A stretch of 64,000 nt of DNA from Centroberyx gerrardi. Its lineage: Eukaryota; Chordata; Actinopteri; Beryciformes; Berycidae. The translations under genes were made by a program, and so were the position numbers. Shown here one piece after another: positions 28,401 to 58,493 of the stretch. The DNA is taken from assembly GCF_048128805.1 (NCBI RefSeq), contig NC_136003.1, positions 29,100,001 to 29,164,000 of the forward strand. Reading direction: 5' to 3'. Below the pieces are notes generated by a model. That model worked only from the letters and a program-made list of their open reading frames with translations, was not told the DNA's origin and did no database searches. How positions within the stretch are numbered: the stretch's first letter is position 1; each line of letters opens with the position of its first letter.

Positions 28401-31400
28401 GATCAGTGTAAATTGGCAAAAAGTGAAGCCATTCACAGTGAGAAGAGGAATCTGACTTTACTTTGTCTGTGCACTTTATTTAGTAATTTACACGTTTTAA
28501 AATTTAAAAGACTCTAGTTTGAACTCTGTCCTCTCTCCTTTTAGAATCACATGGAAAAGATCTCAGCTAACAACGTTGTCTTTTCTAAAAAGGAACTCAG
28601 TAACTTTTACTCTTGAGTTCATTTTAAATGAGCTGCTTTTTGCTTTTACTTAAGTCGATTTTTACACCAGTACTTTTACTTCTACTTAAGTAAAATATCA
28701 GCAAAGTGGCAGTACTTCTCCTTGAGTAGGACATTCTAGTACTCTTTCTACCACTGATAACTTATTTGTGAATTATATGTAGCTGTGTGTGGTTTTATAA
28801 GCTGCTAATTTCTCACATTTCTGTTGCCTATAATCGTTTACTTTAAAATTTTAAAGCTGCATTAGCCAGCTTTGCACTTTGGCGGCCCCAAGTGGTGGCG
28901 GAAGATAACGATCTTTGAATTTTTGAAAGGCTGAAGGACTTGATTACCCAAAAATCGTGCAACACGATGTCATCAAACTGCGCGCTCCTCGGACCCGAAT
29001 GTCTTCTTCTCAGTGCATCGTTTCTCCTCATCGTTTAATCCTTTCTCTGGACGGAGTGTTTACTCGCTGCTGATTAGCAGAGTTTTGCATTTCGCCTTTT
29101 AAGATTCATTTTGCTCCGGTGACCATACCAACACCAGAAATTAATTTGGACACACATGGTGAATCGACGGCATCTCAATCAGTGGGAATGTTCTCTGTTG
29201 CAGATTCAGGCTGATAATTATCGGTGTATTTTTACATAAAAATCTTGCCTGGTGCAGCTTTAAACTACCATTTGAAGATCTGTTGCCCTTTTCTCAGTGT
29301 GTGGTTATCTTTGTGGCTATAGATCCACATCAAGGTTGGCTGAACACTGCTGATAAAATGTTTGTTTTTTTAATCCCCAGATATGCGTACACAAGACCGG
29401 TCATTCTCAGAGGTCTAACTGATAACACGGTATGTATTTGAATTTCAAAAGCAAGGACGCCGGTAAATCCCACTGCATGGTGTGTGACGGCATCCTGTTA
29501 CCATAAGAGAGTTTACACTGGAAGTCTAATTTGGATAAATTTCTTGTGTAATGGCTTTGTCCTTGTTCTGTATTAAAGGAAAAATCCAGCCTCCGACTCT
29601 CTGACACTGTTGGACGTCAATTTGTGATGTCCAATGTACTCCAGGAGTTATTTTGTGATTAGGTGTTGCAATAATATCGATATCTGAAATAATAATGCTG
29701 TAATAAGACACTTTATTACAGCATTATTATTTCAGATATCGATATTATTACAACACCTAATCACAAAATAACTCCTGGAGTACATTGGACATCACTTTCT
29801 GGACTTAACCTTTTTTTTAACAGTGTTAAAGTGGATTTTTCCTTTAAGACGTCCAACATGCACACAGTACAGGGTCGTGAACAAACTGCTACACTTTATA
29901 AACCGCACGCTCTCTTTGTTCTAGAAATTCAGGTTGCTGTGCTCCAAGTCGAGCTTACTTGAAGAATACGGCAGCCGGAAAGTGAGGCTCAGCACAGCGA
30001 ACACTTTCTCTTACAGGAAAGGTACGCAGGTCCGGTTCTCGCCCACATGGATTTCTGAACATTGTACACCAGTCCTTAATTAACTGTGATCGATGTGTTG
30101 CAGTGGATGTCCCTTTCCAAGAGTATGTGGACTTATTACTGAGGCCGCAGTCTGTGGACTCTCTAGGCAGCGGTGAGTAAAGCCTTCTTCTGCCTTGGGA
30201 GGGTTTGGGAGTCAAGTTTTCATCGGAGTTCAGTCGTCTGTTATAAGGACAAAGGAGAGAAAGAATAGCGAGAGATTCACCACTTTTCTACTGCTGGTTC
30301 AGGGAAATCCTTTATATCTATCAGAGGTTTGACCGAGTAAAGTTTGCTCGAGTCCCAAGTCAGTCTCAAGCCTTGAGGCACAAGTCTCAAATCTAAATGC
30401 AGATTACCAAGTCAAGTCCATGTCATTAATGTCAAGTCTCAAGTCTAAATGTAGAACAGCAAGTCAAGTCAGAACAAATCAAGAGTCCAGTATCAATTTA
30501 ATATCTTAAAGAAAACTAAATATCTAGGACTTTTCAATGCAATATGGTTTTAATAGGATAAAAACTTGGTAAGAGCATCATGAGTTTGATTTCTATAATC
30601 AGTTTCAACTTCAATAAATTCAATCATTCCATACAAATTCAGAAAACAGAATTTAAATTCAGTCGTCTGCTGGAACAAATCTCATCACTTTCAATCTGAG
30701 TCATTTACACAAACACAAGATCTCAAGTCAAGACTTTAGAAACCTTTTCAAGTCATCAAAGTACAAGTCAGAGTCAAGTCCCAAGTCACCAGAACCCAAG
30801 TCAAGTCAAAGTCTCAAGTCTTCTCTTCAAGTATCAAGTGAAGTCTCAAGCAATTCAAATTGTGACTTCAGTCCAAGTCACCTGACTCGAGTCCTCACCT
30901 CTGATATCTCCAGATACACAATCTGCCATCATTCTTTAAAAGATCCCATCGTTTCCCTCCTCGACAGACACGCTGTATTTCTTCGGGGACAACAACTTCA
31001 CCGAGTGGCGAAGCCTGTTTGACCACTACAAGTCTCCGCCGTATGTCCTGCCTCGCACCACTGGAGCGCACAGCTTTGGGATCGCAGGTCAGTCTTCTTC
31101 TGTTCGGCTGAATCGTCCCGAGTGCGATCTGTCCTTGTATTGTTTTACAGAGAATTTTTGTTTTTGCTCCCTGACAGGAATACAATTCTTGGGCGTGAAA
31201 ACTGTCAAATTGAATCGGCTATCGGCAGCTTCAACTCAAAAATGTTTAGTATCGGTGTTCTGAAACCCATATTGGTCAAACTCTAGTCACATTATCTCTG
31301 TTTCCCCCTGCAGGTCCAGGGACAGGCGTTCCCTTCCACTGGCACGGCCCCGGATACTCTGAGGTCATTTATGGCAGAAAGGTAAAAAAAAAAACCCAAA

Positions 31401-33270
31401 AAACAGCCAGCTTCTTCTTCTTCTACTTTCTGCATGTTGATCTCTTGGTCTGAAAGTCTCGCTCTGCATGCTGCGTACTAAATAGCTTGTAGCGGGTTCA
31501 CACAAAACATGGGAAGGGGAGGAGAAGGGGAATCGGTGTAGCTTTTTCTGATATACTAAAGTCCCCATGAAATGAACTCCCATTACTTTCACTCCTGGAA
31601 AACAGAGTATCTTTAACGGTGACTTCATGCTGCACCAGGAGGCGTAAATAAAAACTCCAACCAATGAAACCATCACAGATTTTTGAGCAGTCCCACCCCT
31701 CCAACCCTCCCATCAAATAAAAGTCTTTCTCTCCCTGACTGATCTCCCATTGGTTTATACTTCTGAATGATTCTTCCCTGCATTATGTCCCGCCCCCACA
31801 TCCTGTTTCAGCAGGAAATGCATCAAATCAAGGAAGTAAAGATGCCATTTCATTGGGTCTTTAATGGAGATAAATGTCAAAATGTTCCAAGCTACATTCT
31901 ACACTTATTAGCACACATGTTTGGCTTTCACAACCGCTGTCTGATTAGAGTTGAGTCTGCTGAACTCTAATTAATTTGGGTGTCTTCACACAGCGCTGGT
32001 TCCTCTACCCGCCAGAGAATGAGCCTCATTTCCACCCCAACCGCACCACTCTGTCCTGGGTAACAGACACCTACCCCCTCCTGCCGCAGGAGGAGGCTCC
32101 GCTGGAGTGCACCATCCGGCCCGGAGAGGTGAGAAGAACCCAACTCCAGTTCAGCTGAGGAAGTGGAACTGGAATTTGAAAAAAAAAACCTACAGGAAGC
32201 AGAACTGGAATTGAATTGGAATTTCAGGAATTGAAATTTAATTCAGTGAAATTCCATGTTTTTTTTGTTTTTTTCTTACCACATATCTGAGATTACATGT
32301 AGTTATAAATTATCAATACTGAATATCATAAAATGTTAAAGGAATCTTTCAGGTGGTATTTGATGCAGAACATGTTATCGTAATATATACAGTATGATTG
32401 AATGTATTTGATTTAACTGTCTTTTATTTGATGCATAATGTTTGATTCATGGGTCAAGACAAGCTCTCTTAGAAGTGGAATTTCATGGATTTCAATTCTG
32501 TTTCTTGCCATTTCAATTCAATTCACATTCTGTTTCCTTACAGCTGGGTGACATTCACATTCACACTCCAACTCTGGGTGTTGAATTTGAATTTACCATG
32601 CATTCTCAATTTAATTCATGAATGGCCCAAACCCTGGTGAAATTCAGTATGGTTCAATAGGCCTGTTACATTTCATACAGTGTGAGATGTAATATTGCAG
32701 TGTGTAGGTCCTGAAGAATGTGGTTACATCAGATCAGGTCACTGAGGAAGACGTGATTGAAACGTTAAACATTTGCTTGTAGCTCTTGTGACAAAAATAT
32801 GTTTTTGTCATTTACTTTAATATTCTTGCTAATATTACTATTTCTGTTACTTTGATGGGCTTTTTATTATTGTTTGATCTTGCTTTTCTTATTTTGCCGC
32901 AGAAAAAGCCTGTCCAGCTCTTGTTAAAATAAAGTTGAATGAATTTGTAGTAAGTAAGGCAACTTGGGGATCCTGCCAAAAAAAAGTACCTTTTGGTAAG
33001 CAATGTCTTGAGATAAACATGGGAGAAAAAAAACACAGACCAAACTGAGATATTTGGATCCACCAAGAGAATCCTGGATTTCTTCCTCTCTTGCCTCATG
33101 GCCTCCACAGTTAAACCTCCCAGAGTAACAGAAACAAGTCTGGAAGGAACACGAAGAAGTATTTCCTAACAGTGGATCTTTCTCCACAGTTGCTGTATTT
33201 CCCCGACCGCTGGTGGCACGCCACTCTCAACCTGGACACCAGTGTTTTCATCTCCACCTTCCTGGGCTGA
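25429..33270 (+). CDS. jmjd8: JmjC domain-containing protein 8
   Basis: Nine exons: 25429-25526, 27570-27665, 29381-29429, 29925-30021, 30104-30172, 30968-31087, 31314-31381, 31994-32128 and 33190-33270, giving 270 residues (human about 264). An N-terminal hydrophobic signal (about 4-20) leads into the ER lumen, where the mammalian protein is reported. The JmjC core is complete: DTLYFFGDNNFTEW, then PFHWHGPGYSEV (183-194), GRKRWFLYPP and PDRWWHATLNLD (249-260). Where hydroxylases have H-x-D, this reads His185-Trp-His187; the distal His254 is kept. Asn146 and Asn215 are in N-glycosylation sequons. Mammalian JMJD8 has been linked to NF-kB signalling, angiogenesis and protein-complex assembly, with no firmly established catalytic activity. 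The start is the first ATG before the signal peptide. It is tail-to-tail with stub1, as in mammals. Confidence 0.95.
26336..26720. repeat. hAT-like MITE relic
   Basis: In jmjd8 intron 1. It contains AGAGCCATGTGTATGCAGG, CTCCTCTCTGGCTGAAGGTG and, inverted, GCCTGCAGACACACATGG. Relatives are at 42,185-42,350 (stub1 intron 1) and 55,160-55,290 (capn15 intron). The right part ends TTTGGGAACCACTG, a hAT-type terminus. Confidence 0.5.
27725..28757. repeat. TTTTACTT-type dispersed repeat in jmjd8 intron 2
   Basis: Both ends are of the TTACTTTTACTTAAG type and the right end reads CTCTTTCTACCACTG. The middle (about 27,880-28,430) is unique-looking DNA with short TAGCTAGC palindromes near 28,144. The 93-residue open frame at 28,174-28,455 lacks any recognisable domain and is not called. 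Confidence 0.5.
28855..29259. mobile_element. TTAA-flanked MITE in jmjd8 intron 2
   Basis: Ends AGCTGCATTAG... and ...CTGGTGCAGCT, with TTAA outside (28,851-28,854 and 29,260-29,263). It is the most complete representative of the family whose TIR also lies at 9,288 and 10,667. Confidence 0.65.
29577..29843. mobile_element. Fold-back MITE in jmjd8 intron 3
   Basis: TTAA, AGGAAAAATCCA at the left and TGGATTTTTCCT, TTAA at the right. Inside are two 82-bp inverted arms (29,624-29,705 and 29,714-29,795) separated by 8 nt and differing at very few positions. It lies between jmjd8 exons 3 and 4, about 80 bp before the exon 4 acceptor. Confidence 0.75.
30335..30905. repeat. Inverted copy of the ACTTGACTTG repeat
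   Basis: CAAGTCAAGTC-rich DNA in jmjd8 intron 5; the reverse complement of the repeats at 7,775 and 18,140. It ends CACCTCTGATA, 60 bp before exon 6. Confidence 0.65.
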
Positions 33271-33925
33271 GACTCCATCCGCTCTCCTCTCTTCCAACGC
33301 ACTTTGACAGGACAGGAGGACGGAGGCAGCAGATCCGACTCAACAAGGGACCGGATCTGATCTTCCAGATGAGTGATTATGCTGATCAAGGAAGAGACTG
33401 ATAAATTGTGATTTTGTGGTCTGGGAGTGATGCAGCCTCCAAATTTAATACCAGGGACCAAATAACATTCCAGCCGAGACGATTCCTCACTCTGCTCTCC
33501 TCGCCGGTTTAACTGGTGTCAGAGCAGACTGCCATCTTAATCTGCAGCTACGCTTTGTAATTATTGTGTGTATTTAATGTTTTAATGACCAATCAAGCAA
33601 ATGGAGATGATTGGCTGAGGCTCAGGTTTTAAGTTCAAACCCTCTGCTCACTACTGAGAAAATCAGGCATCATACATCAGGGAAAAATGTGTCTTAAGGA
33701 GTTTCTTTGTTTATGTCAAATATAGATGAATGCAAAGATCACTTGTAGATGGAAATACATGTGAGACTTATTAACAGTTATATGTCATCAAGTCCTGTTT
33801 TGTTTTCTGTACTGATTTACCATTTTGCTTAGTTTTGCTGGATAACAGATTTGGTCTTTTCATTCCATGGAAGAGTTGATTTTACTGTAGTTACATAGAT
33901 TATGCTTTGAATTCAATAAAGGGAA
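33271..33925 (+). other. jmjd8: jmjd8 3' untranslated region
   Basis: From the stop codon to about ten bases past a TTCAATAAAGG poly(A) signal near 33,914. No competing AATAAA is seen before it. Confidence 0.65.
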
Positions 33926-36671
33926 ATGGGATTTGCTGTCTTGATCAAACCAAATGTAATTACCCAAGTAAAAACTGTCAAAGTTTCTGTTTGTTGTTAT
34001 TCTTTTTGTTAGAAACTTGCAATGACTGGGTTTCAGTTTTTATTGGTCTGTTGATAACATGAACTGTCATGGAATAACACAGTAATTCCCCCCCCGGCAC
34101 ACACACATCCCAATACAGCACTTTAATATTAATGAAGCTAAATACACATTTTCAAACTCCTAGGGTCGAAAGATGCTTTAAATAATAATGAAGTACTGTA
34201 ACACCTAACCCACAATACTGATACCAGATTATGATGTATGGGGCCGGGTGTAAAGGGGTTTGTGGCATCACAAGGTACAAAAAAGGCATTTGTCCAAATT
34301 TTAAAGGTTATTAGAAGATCAACTAGTAAACCAGGATCGCTCCGACCGCTGAATATTAATCATCAAGGAGTTTTCTGTACTTTTTGTATTGGACGATACT
34401 GGTCTGGTATTGTATTACAGCACAACTCTGTACTTTCTGTACATTAGTATTGTGCTCTTTTTTCAAATTATTTGTGCAAATTGCAGTGGTGATGTGCAAA
34501 TAGTAGATGATGCTCAGAGTTATGGGTCCTAAACCTGAAATCATTAAAATGTCACACTGGGGAAAAACACGTTTCAGAAGCAGAGCATCCTCAGGATCAG
34601 ACGACTGCTTCCCCAAAGCTGAGCTCTAGAATGTCAAAACCCACAAGGCCTCGCTCTGGAGCATCATCATGACAAAAACACACCATAGTGTCAGGAAACT
34701 TGTGATTGGAGTTTCCTAGGAAAAGACAACAGGGAATAATGTCTTATTTGGGGAGGTATTCTACTCATGTTATTAGGAATAAGTTCATAATGTAGGAACA
34801 TGGTATATACACTAACTCTGAAGCTGGCAAAAAGGGATTTGCCAGTATCCACTAGGATTAGACTGATACATTGTTTAGCCAATATATTGGGCTGATATTG
34901 GCATTTTATAAAAAATCAGACATGGTCCAGGGAGTGTCGAGGCTTTTCCAGCCTGACAAGAACTAAATGAAGGGGGAAACACTGAATACTTGTCATTTTT
35001 TGGAATCAAAATAGTCAAACTTTAAGAAAATATTGGCAGCAGCTTTCATAAACCCGTATCGGTCAAACCCTCGTGTTCACATCAGCAGGCGGCTGATCTG
35101 GGAGCAGACAGCTTGAACAGCTGAATGACAAGATAACGGTCTTCAGAGGAACTCTGTTATACAGCAGGATCAGGAACCAACATTTATATCATGATTGTGT
35201 CACATCACTCGGTGACGACAGCAGCACTGTTTTCCTCTTAGAGTTTGCCAGCAAACACAAAAGACCAGGAGCACTAGTCCTCTACTTCCATTTAAGATTA
35301 TTGTTGTTATGAATAGGAGGTGCAACCATGATCCTTGATATACATAATCAGATTACTTTGATTGTAGTTACTTTGTTGATGCTTGTAGCTGCAGTGTGGA
35401 TTACTTCATTAATGATTGATATGATTTTTTAATGGTAGAAATGTTTGTCATAAATGCTGATGAATTCTTTTTAATGGGCGGCCTCACACCATTTATAGAT
35501 CGTGTGCAAGATGCTTTTTTGGTGATTTAACTTTAGTAAAGTGTGTTTGGCTAAAAACTAGGCTAAAATACTTTGGTCCAGATTCACTAAAGATTTTCAC
35601 AGATTACCACCAAAATTCCCAAATCTGAATGCCCAATCACAACGCTATTCACTAACCGTATGCAGCAAGTGGAAAGCTGCCCGATACCCGCGGTCCAAAA
35701 ATAAACTCTTTGTGCCGGTCATGGTCATGCATGTAAATTATAGGTAAATCACATTATTTTGCCCACATATTTATTTGTAGGCGAGGTCATGCAAATCGAG
35801 ATTGCACCCAATTCACTAACACTTCGCAATACCAACTCCCCCAAATTATTGTAGCACACACAAGATCCTTTGAAAGGAGAAATAAAGACTTTGTGCAAAG
35901 AGAAAGGGAAGAGCGCTTTCCATCCTAGAACCTCAGACCAGATCAGAGAACGCTCCGATTATGATGAGACTCTGGGATGTAAGGGTGCAGCCTTGGTGGA
36001 TTAGTTTTACAGCTGATTTACACTTGGAATTGGTGATCGTGGGGATAATTGCTTCCACAGTTTTTGTTTGTTCCACAACTTGATTTGCATTTCTTAGTAA
36101 ATAAGAGAAAAACTCAAAGCTCAAACAACTGAGGCGTAAAAAATGCGCAGCTCGCCCTCACAACGCAATCTTAGTGAATCTGGACCTTAACGTTCTAGTC
36201 AGTAAGAAATAATTAAAAAGTAATAAATAGTGGATTACTTTAAAATATCAGAAACCAGCAACTGATGACTTCTCACGGACATGCAATCTGATCACATTAC
36301 ACTATCAGACTAATCCGCCGTTGGGCAACTGGTGACCGCCAACCAAAGCTTGTGATTCAGTCATGCAAAGTCCTTTGACACACAGAGCTGTACGGACAGA
36401 TAGACATCTCTCCCCAGTCCCATCACTTGATTATGAATATTCACAAAGACGTGTAATAGTTGATAGTTGCGGTGCTCAGCTAACTGGTCCCTGAACATGG
36501 AAGGAGAATGGGACAGATGGAGAGAACGACCAAACACAAGAGAGGGAAACCAAGTCTAAGTGAAGGCTATTGTGACTGGACACACCGATTTGTCTCGATC
36601 CACATCGTATCGATCTCTCCTCAGACTGACTTCCCTCCCTCTCTCCACTCCGTTTCATCTCATGTCACTGC
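33926..36671. other. Convergent intergenic region between jmjd8 and stub1
   Basis: No exon is recognised. It holds the presumed stub1 3' untranslated region at its right side and a 613-bp inverted-end element (35,575-36,187). The remainder is low-copy-looking DNA with a short ATATTGG-containing relic near 34,860-35,070. Confidence 0.5.
35575..36187. mobile_element. MITE with GGTCCAGATTCACTAA ends
   Basis: Left end GGTCCAGATTCACTAAAGA; right end AATCTTAGTGAATCTGGACC: inverted over about 20 bp. No transposase frame and no clean target duplication. Superfamily not assigned. Confidence 0.6.
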
Positions 36672-42581
<5,910 letters not shown>

Positions 42582-44103
42582 CTTGTCCACCAGGCTCGCT
42601 GCACCGGCGGCAGCTGCCTCTCCGCCTTGCTTCCCTATCCTGCTGCTTAAGACCGACAGGCAGCGCAGAAACTGAGCTAAGGGCAAAGAGAGAGATACAG
42701 TAATAAACACAACAGCACACAACAATTCTGGCAAAAACGTTTATCAGTGAGCTTCTTCTCCAACCCAGCGCTGTTTTATTTTAATAACTCCAAAGCATCT
42801 AATGGGGTAGAGAAGCACAACTGTTGTGCTTGTTGTGATAAAAGCACCAAATGTGGCACAGAGAACGTTTTATATTATTAATGAAAATGGATGGGCTTGT
42901 TGTTCACAGGTAAAACAAACTGCTGGGGGATCTTTTCTGTCATTTGGAAGTATTTGAACCGACAGGGATTTTTCTGGAGTTCAAGGTAGAGAAAGCATTG
43001 AAACATTAGGTCATTGCAAAGTTGGCTACTGAGGCCCAATTTTCCCAAATGGCTGCAATATGGAAATGATAAACACCATGCTATCTTTGCACAATTTCTA
43101 ACTAACAAATCACTGATGACATGGTAGAGGGGCTGGTGATACTGGATCCTGTCCCTCAGCCCCACAACCTGTTTTTTCAAAAATGGTGGCTGGAACAATG
43201 TTTGAATCATGTGAATCATATTAACCGGATTTTAGTTGACTGATCAGCTGTCACAATGTTCTCCATGACCACCTACTCTTTCAAACTGGCCATCAAACGG
43301 CGGTGATTTCAGTGATGAGGGACCAGGCAAAGTTCTGTTGCTAGATGCCAAAATGGTCAAAGGTTGCCCATAAATCTTTGTATAGTGACCCTGATAACCT
43401 TACCTACGTCAACCAGGTGTATATCTGCACAAAGCACTGCCCATTGCCCACCAGATCACAGAGCAGTTGATTCTGTGTGGGTAACAACCCAAAATAATTA
43501 CCTGGGTCACAGACTCCCTTTTTTATTGATGAAATAACAAATCATTCAGGGAGCCAGCGGCCACAGAGACCGATGCTGAAGTCCTGAACTCAGTCAAGCT
43601 GCTGTCAGAACCAGGAACATTAACTCAAACTAGTAGTTACAAGTCAGAGAGGCACAGGCCATCCAGCTAACTCGCTAGCAATGCTACCAGTTCCCCTTAC
43701 TGCCCGTTATCATTAACAGGTTATTAATTATTACAATGTACACTCTGCTGACCGCGGAAACAGGCAAATAATACAAATGTTGACATGGCTAACATTATAA
43801 CAGGCTGACAAAACTACAAACCGTATGTTTAAATTTGGTTTACATCCGACATTGTGGATATATGAGCGTGTACCCCGCTAGCGTCTCCCAGTTATTTCCC
43901 ATTTATGTCAGATTTTTCCCAGTTCTCTGTATGTAACGTTAGCCATTAACATTAAAGTTGCTACCGTTAGCACGCTAAAAGCACCGAGCCGGGCTGCTAA
44001 TGCGACACACACAGGTACACACACACAAGGAGAGCTGCATAATGAATTCACAGTCATTTTTAAAACGTTAAGTGGCTGTTAAGTTGCCGTTTTGATGACT
44101 CAC

Positions 44104-44260
44104 TTGCCTTGTGGATTGATGCTGTGGTCAGTTTGTGTCTTGTATTTTTAGCTAGCTGGCTACCTGGCAGTTGTGACGTTATGACGTCTTCCAGCCAGCA
44201 GATGTTTTGGTTTTGATCGTGACGTAGCATGTGTCACCGGAAGTCATGGCCGAGTGAAGA
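44104..44260 (-). promoter_or_regulatory. stub1: Probable stub1 promoter and non-coding first exon
   Basis: On the minus strand, an ETS site CCGGAAGT lies at 44,237-44,244 (plus-strand reading) and CRE-like TGACGT words at 44,182 and 44,220. A GTGAGT donor is at 44,098-44,103, and the coding exon has a matching CCCTTAG acceptor at 42,677. A TATA-less housekeeping promoter with a short 5' untranslated exon from about 44,230 to 44,104 is inferred. There is no transcript evidence. Confidence 0.45.
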
Positions 44261-46690
44261 TAACAGGAAACTTTTTTTTAATGCTTTTATTATGAAAAAT
44301 CAGTTTACATGAACCTGACTGCGAATTTAAATGAAAAAGTCTGATTCACAACAACTGCTACTACTATTACCATTACTATTGATCTTTCACCAAATGTCAT
44401 ACACACTCCTCTGTTATATAGTTTATAATGTATTGTTTTTTGCTGTAGGCCTGTCCTGTTACTATTTGCCGCTGCAATAATCAAATTTCACCACCAGAAT
44501 CTTTAAAGTCTCATCTTATCTGATGAAATACCCAATGACAAGTGAACCACACTGCACAGTAATTCTGTATCAGAGCCTTTGTGCCCTCTTTTAGGTAATG
44601 AGTACAAACAATACTAGACAATGAACAAAGGAGAACATCCTGAATGAATCAAAATGCTTTATTTGACCTTTAGAGTTTGTAACAAAACATATCATGGAGC
44701 GTACACACATGCATACATGTTTGCTGGTTGTGGCGGGGCTCCTACTAACAGAGGGGGCTTACAATTATCTCTTTTGACTAAAACTATCTAACAATAGGAT
44801 GCTACTTAAGGTGCTGGTGAGTACATGTCAGGATGTATGAAATGTCCCTTTTAACACGGTGGAGGAAAAGCCTATAATTAATGGCAAAAATGCCATACAC
44901 AGACAGGAGTTATTCAACATTCAAAACAGATGACTGGTTACCAACAAGCCCCACGCACCTAATTTACTCGCTATTTACAACCATCATGAAATATTGCATT
45001 AACTGTTTATCCAACCAACAGTCATCTATTAAAACTTTCTTACAATTTAAAAACAAAGGCCTCTATTATTGGCAAGTAATGAAATGGAACAGAATGGAAT
45101 ACATTAATGGAAAAAAATATAAATATGACAAAACATTTGAAACATATACAAAAAATATATTAAAACATATCTTAACCCCACAAATAAACATTACAGAGAT
45201 AAAACGATTAGCAGAGATAGAGAGAGCAATGCATGTTTTCACATAAATCATCATAATAGTTTTCAAACAATTGCATAGTTTTTTATGTTCTCTCCAACAA
45301 TCTTATGGTGTTTTTGCATGGATGCATATGAAACTCCATGGGAATCCAGCATAGTTTTAAGTGCATAAAGTGCTATTACAAGTGCGCAGTGGTTTTCACA
45401 GACTCTCAACTGTATTTCCAGTACTAAAAGACTTTATTTAACCCTGTCCCATATGTTTCCTTTAAAAGGATCAAGACTGCAATATGATTCAATAATACTG
45501 TAACACTCGGATGAACAAACACCCTGTTTCCCAGTAAACTACACATGGTGTGGTATTCCTGTGAATAGTCTTGGCAGCTTGCTCAAACACAGTTGACTAA
45601 AAACAACTCCTATTCATCTATCACCAGTGCAGTTAAGACAGTATGGACCACAAGACCATCCTATGATCTAAAATGTCTTTGGAAAATATAAAGTGCATTA
45701 TGAGTTGACTAACAAGGTCTGTTCTAAATGTTATCCTTGTCAAGGGATGTGCAGCTGCTGTTCGCAGATTAGAGTCTTATTAGTTATACAAACGTTTCTC
45801 GAAGGCCGAGCTGCTCTGGAGGCAGAAATAATCTCATTGGTTAGTTCAACCAGAATGGGCGGAGCCAAAGAACCACATTTTTTCAGAGGGCAAGTTAGCT
45901 AACTGGTGAAGTTGAAAGGCAAAGAAGGAACTCTGGTCAAAATATAAACTAAAACGAATGAATCCATACTTACTGTACTGGCTGGACAGATAGAGGAGCT
46001 TGCACTCACCAATGGAAGAAGAAACTATTCAGAGATATTGGAATAGAAGTATTTATTCTACATACAACCAATAAAATTGCATTTGTTCAGGTGAAACAGT
46101 GTGAAACGTTTTTGGGTTACCCCATCATTGGTGCAAAAAATTAATGATGGGGTAACCTGAAGCAATTTGCACTGTTTTTTTTCTTCCATTAGTGAGTGTG
46201 AGCTCCTCTCTAGTCTCTAGTTGTCGTCAAAATTGAAATGAAAAATACAAATGGGAAGGTCAGGAGGCTTGCTAACTAACTTACCTAGATCATTTAGTAT
46301 GGCTATATATATATTTCAGTTAGCAAGAGCGTCTAGGCTTCATAATTAGTTCCCTACCCCTTGCCTTTTTCACTGGGCTTCAGTCTAGTTAGAAAAACTG
46401 TGGTTTTTTGGCTCCGCCCACTGAGGTTTAACTAACCAATGAGATTATTTCTGCCTAGAGAGCAACTCTGCCTCTGAGAAATGTCTGTATAACTAAAACT
46501 CCAATCAGCCTCTTCTTCCCCACGTCTGCCTGCTCCCTAAATCTGATGATCCCTTCATTACAGAAACTGCCTCCACACAGCGATGTTGTCTCCTCGCCCC
46601 GGGTCCGGTGTAAGAGACAGATCTCTTCTTGTCTCGTTCCTCCCTGTGGTTGTGCGCTCGCCCCCCCGGTGGAGGGCTGCTGGTCAGCGG
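44261..46690. other. Intergenic region between stub1 and capn15
   Basis: It probably contains the capn15 3' untranslated region, with candidate minus-strand AATAAA at about 46,050 and 44,656, and the fold-back element 45,760-46,510. The AT-rich 121-residue frame at 44,881-45,246 has fish-LINE-like composition (Lys/Ile/Asn/Thr-rich, with LIYSLFTT and KWNRMEYING stretches) and may be a small retroelement scrap; it is not called as a gene. Confidence 0.45.
45760..46510. mobile_element. Fold-back element with hairpin apex
   Basis: Inverted arms 45,775-45,895 and 46,388-46,495 share GAAATAATCTCATTGGTTAG and GGCGGAGCCAAA. Inner arms GAGGAGCT-GCACTCAC also face each other. The exact centre is a perfect 15-bp-arm hairpin (GGTTACCCCATCATT, 46,115-46,156). 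Confidence 0.7.
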
Positions 46691-58477
<11,787 letters not shown>

Positions 58478-58493
58478 CGAACCGGAAGAGAAA

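Noticed and set aside
30335-30905. Tandem CAAGTC words suggestive of a CRISPR-like array
   Set aside because: Spacing is irregular, no constant repeat/unique spacer structure exists, and inverted copies elsewhere show it is a dispersed eukaryotic repeat.
44881-45246. 121-residue frame with retroelement-like composition
   Set aside because: AT-rich, no recognisable catalytic motif, no splice context; at most a scrap of a LINE.
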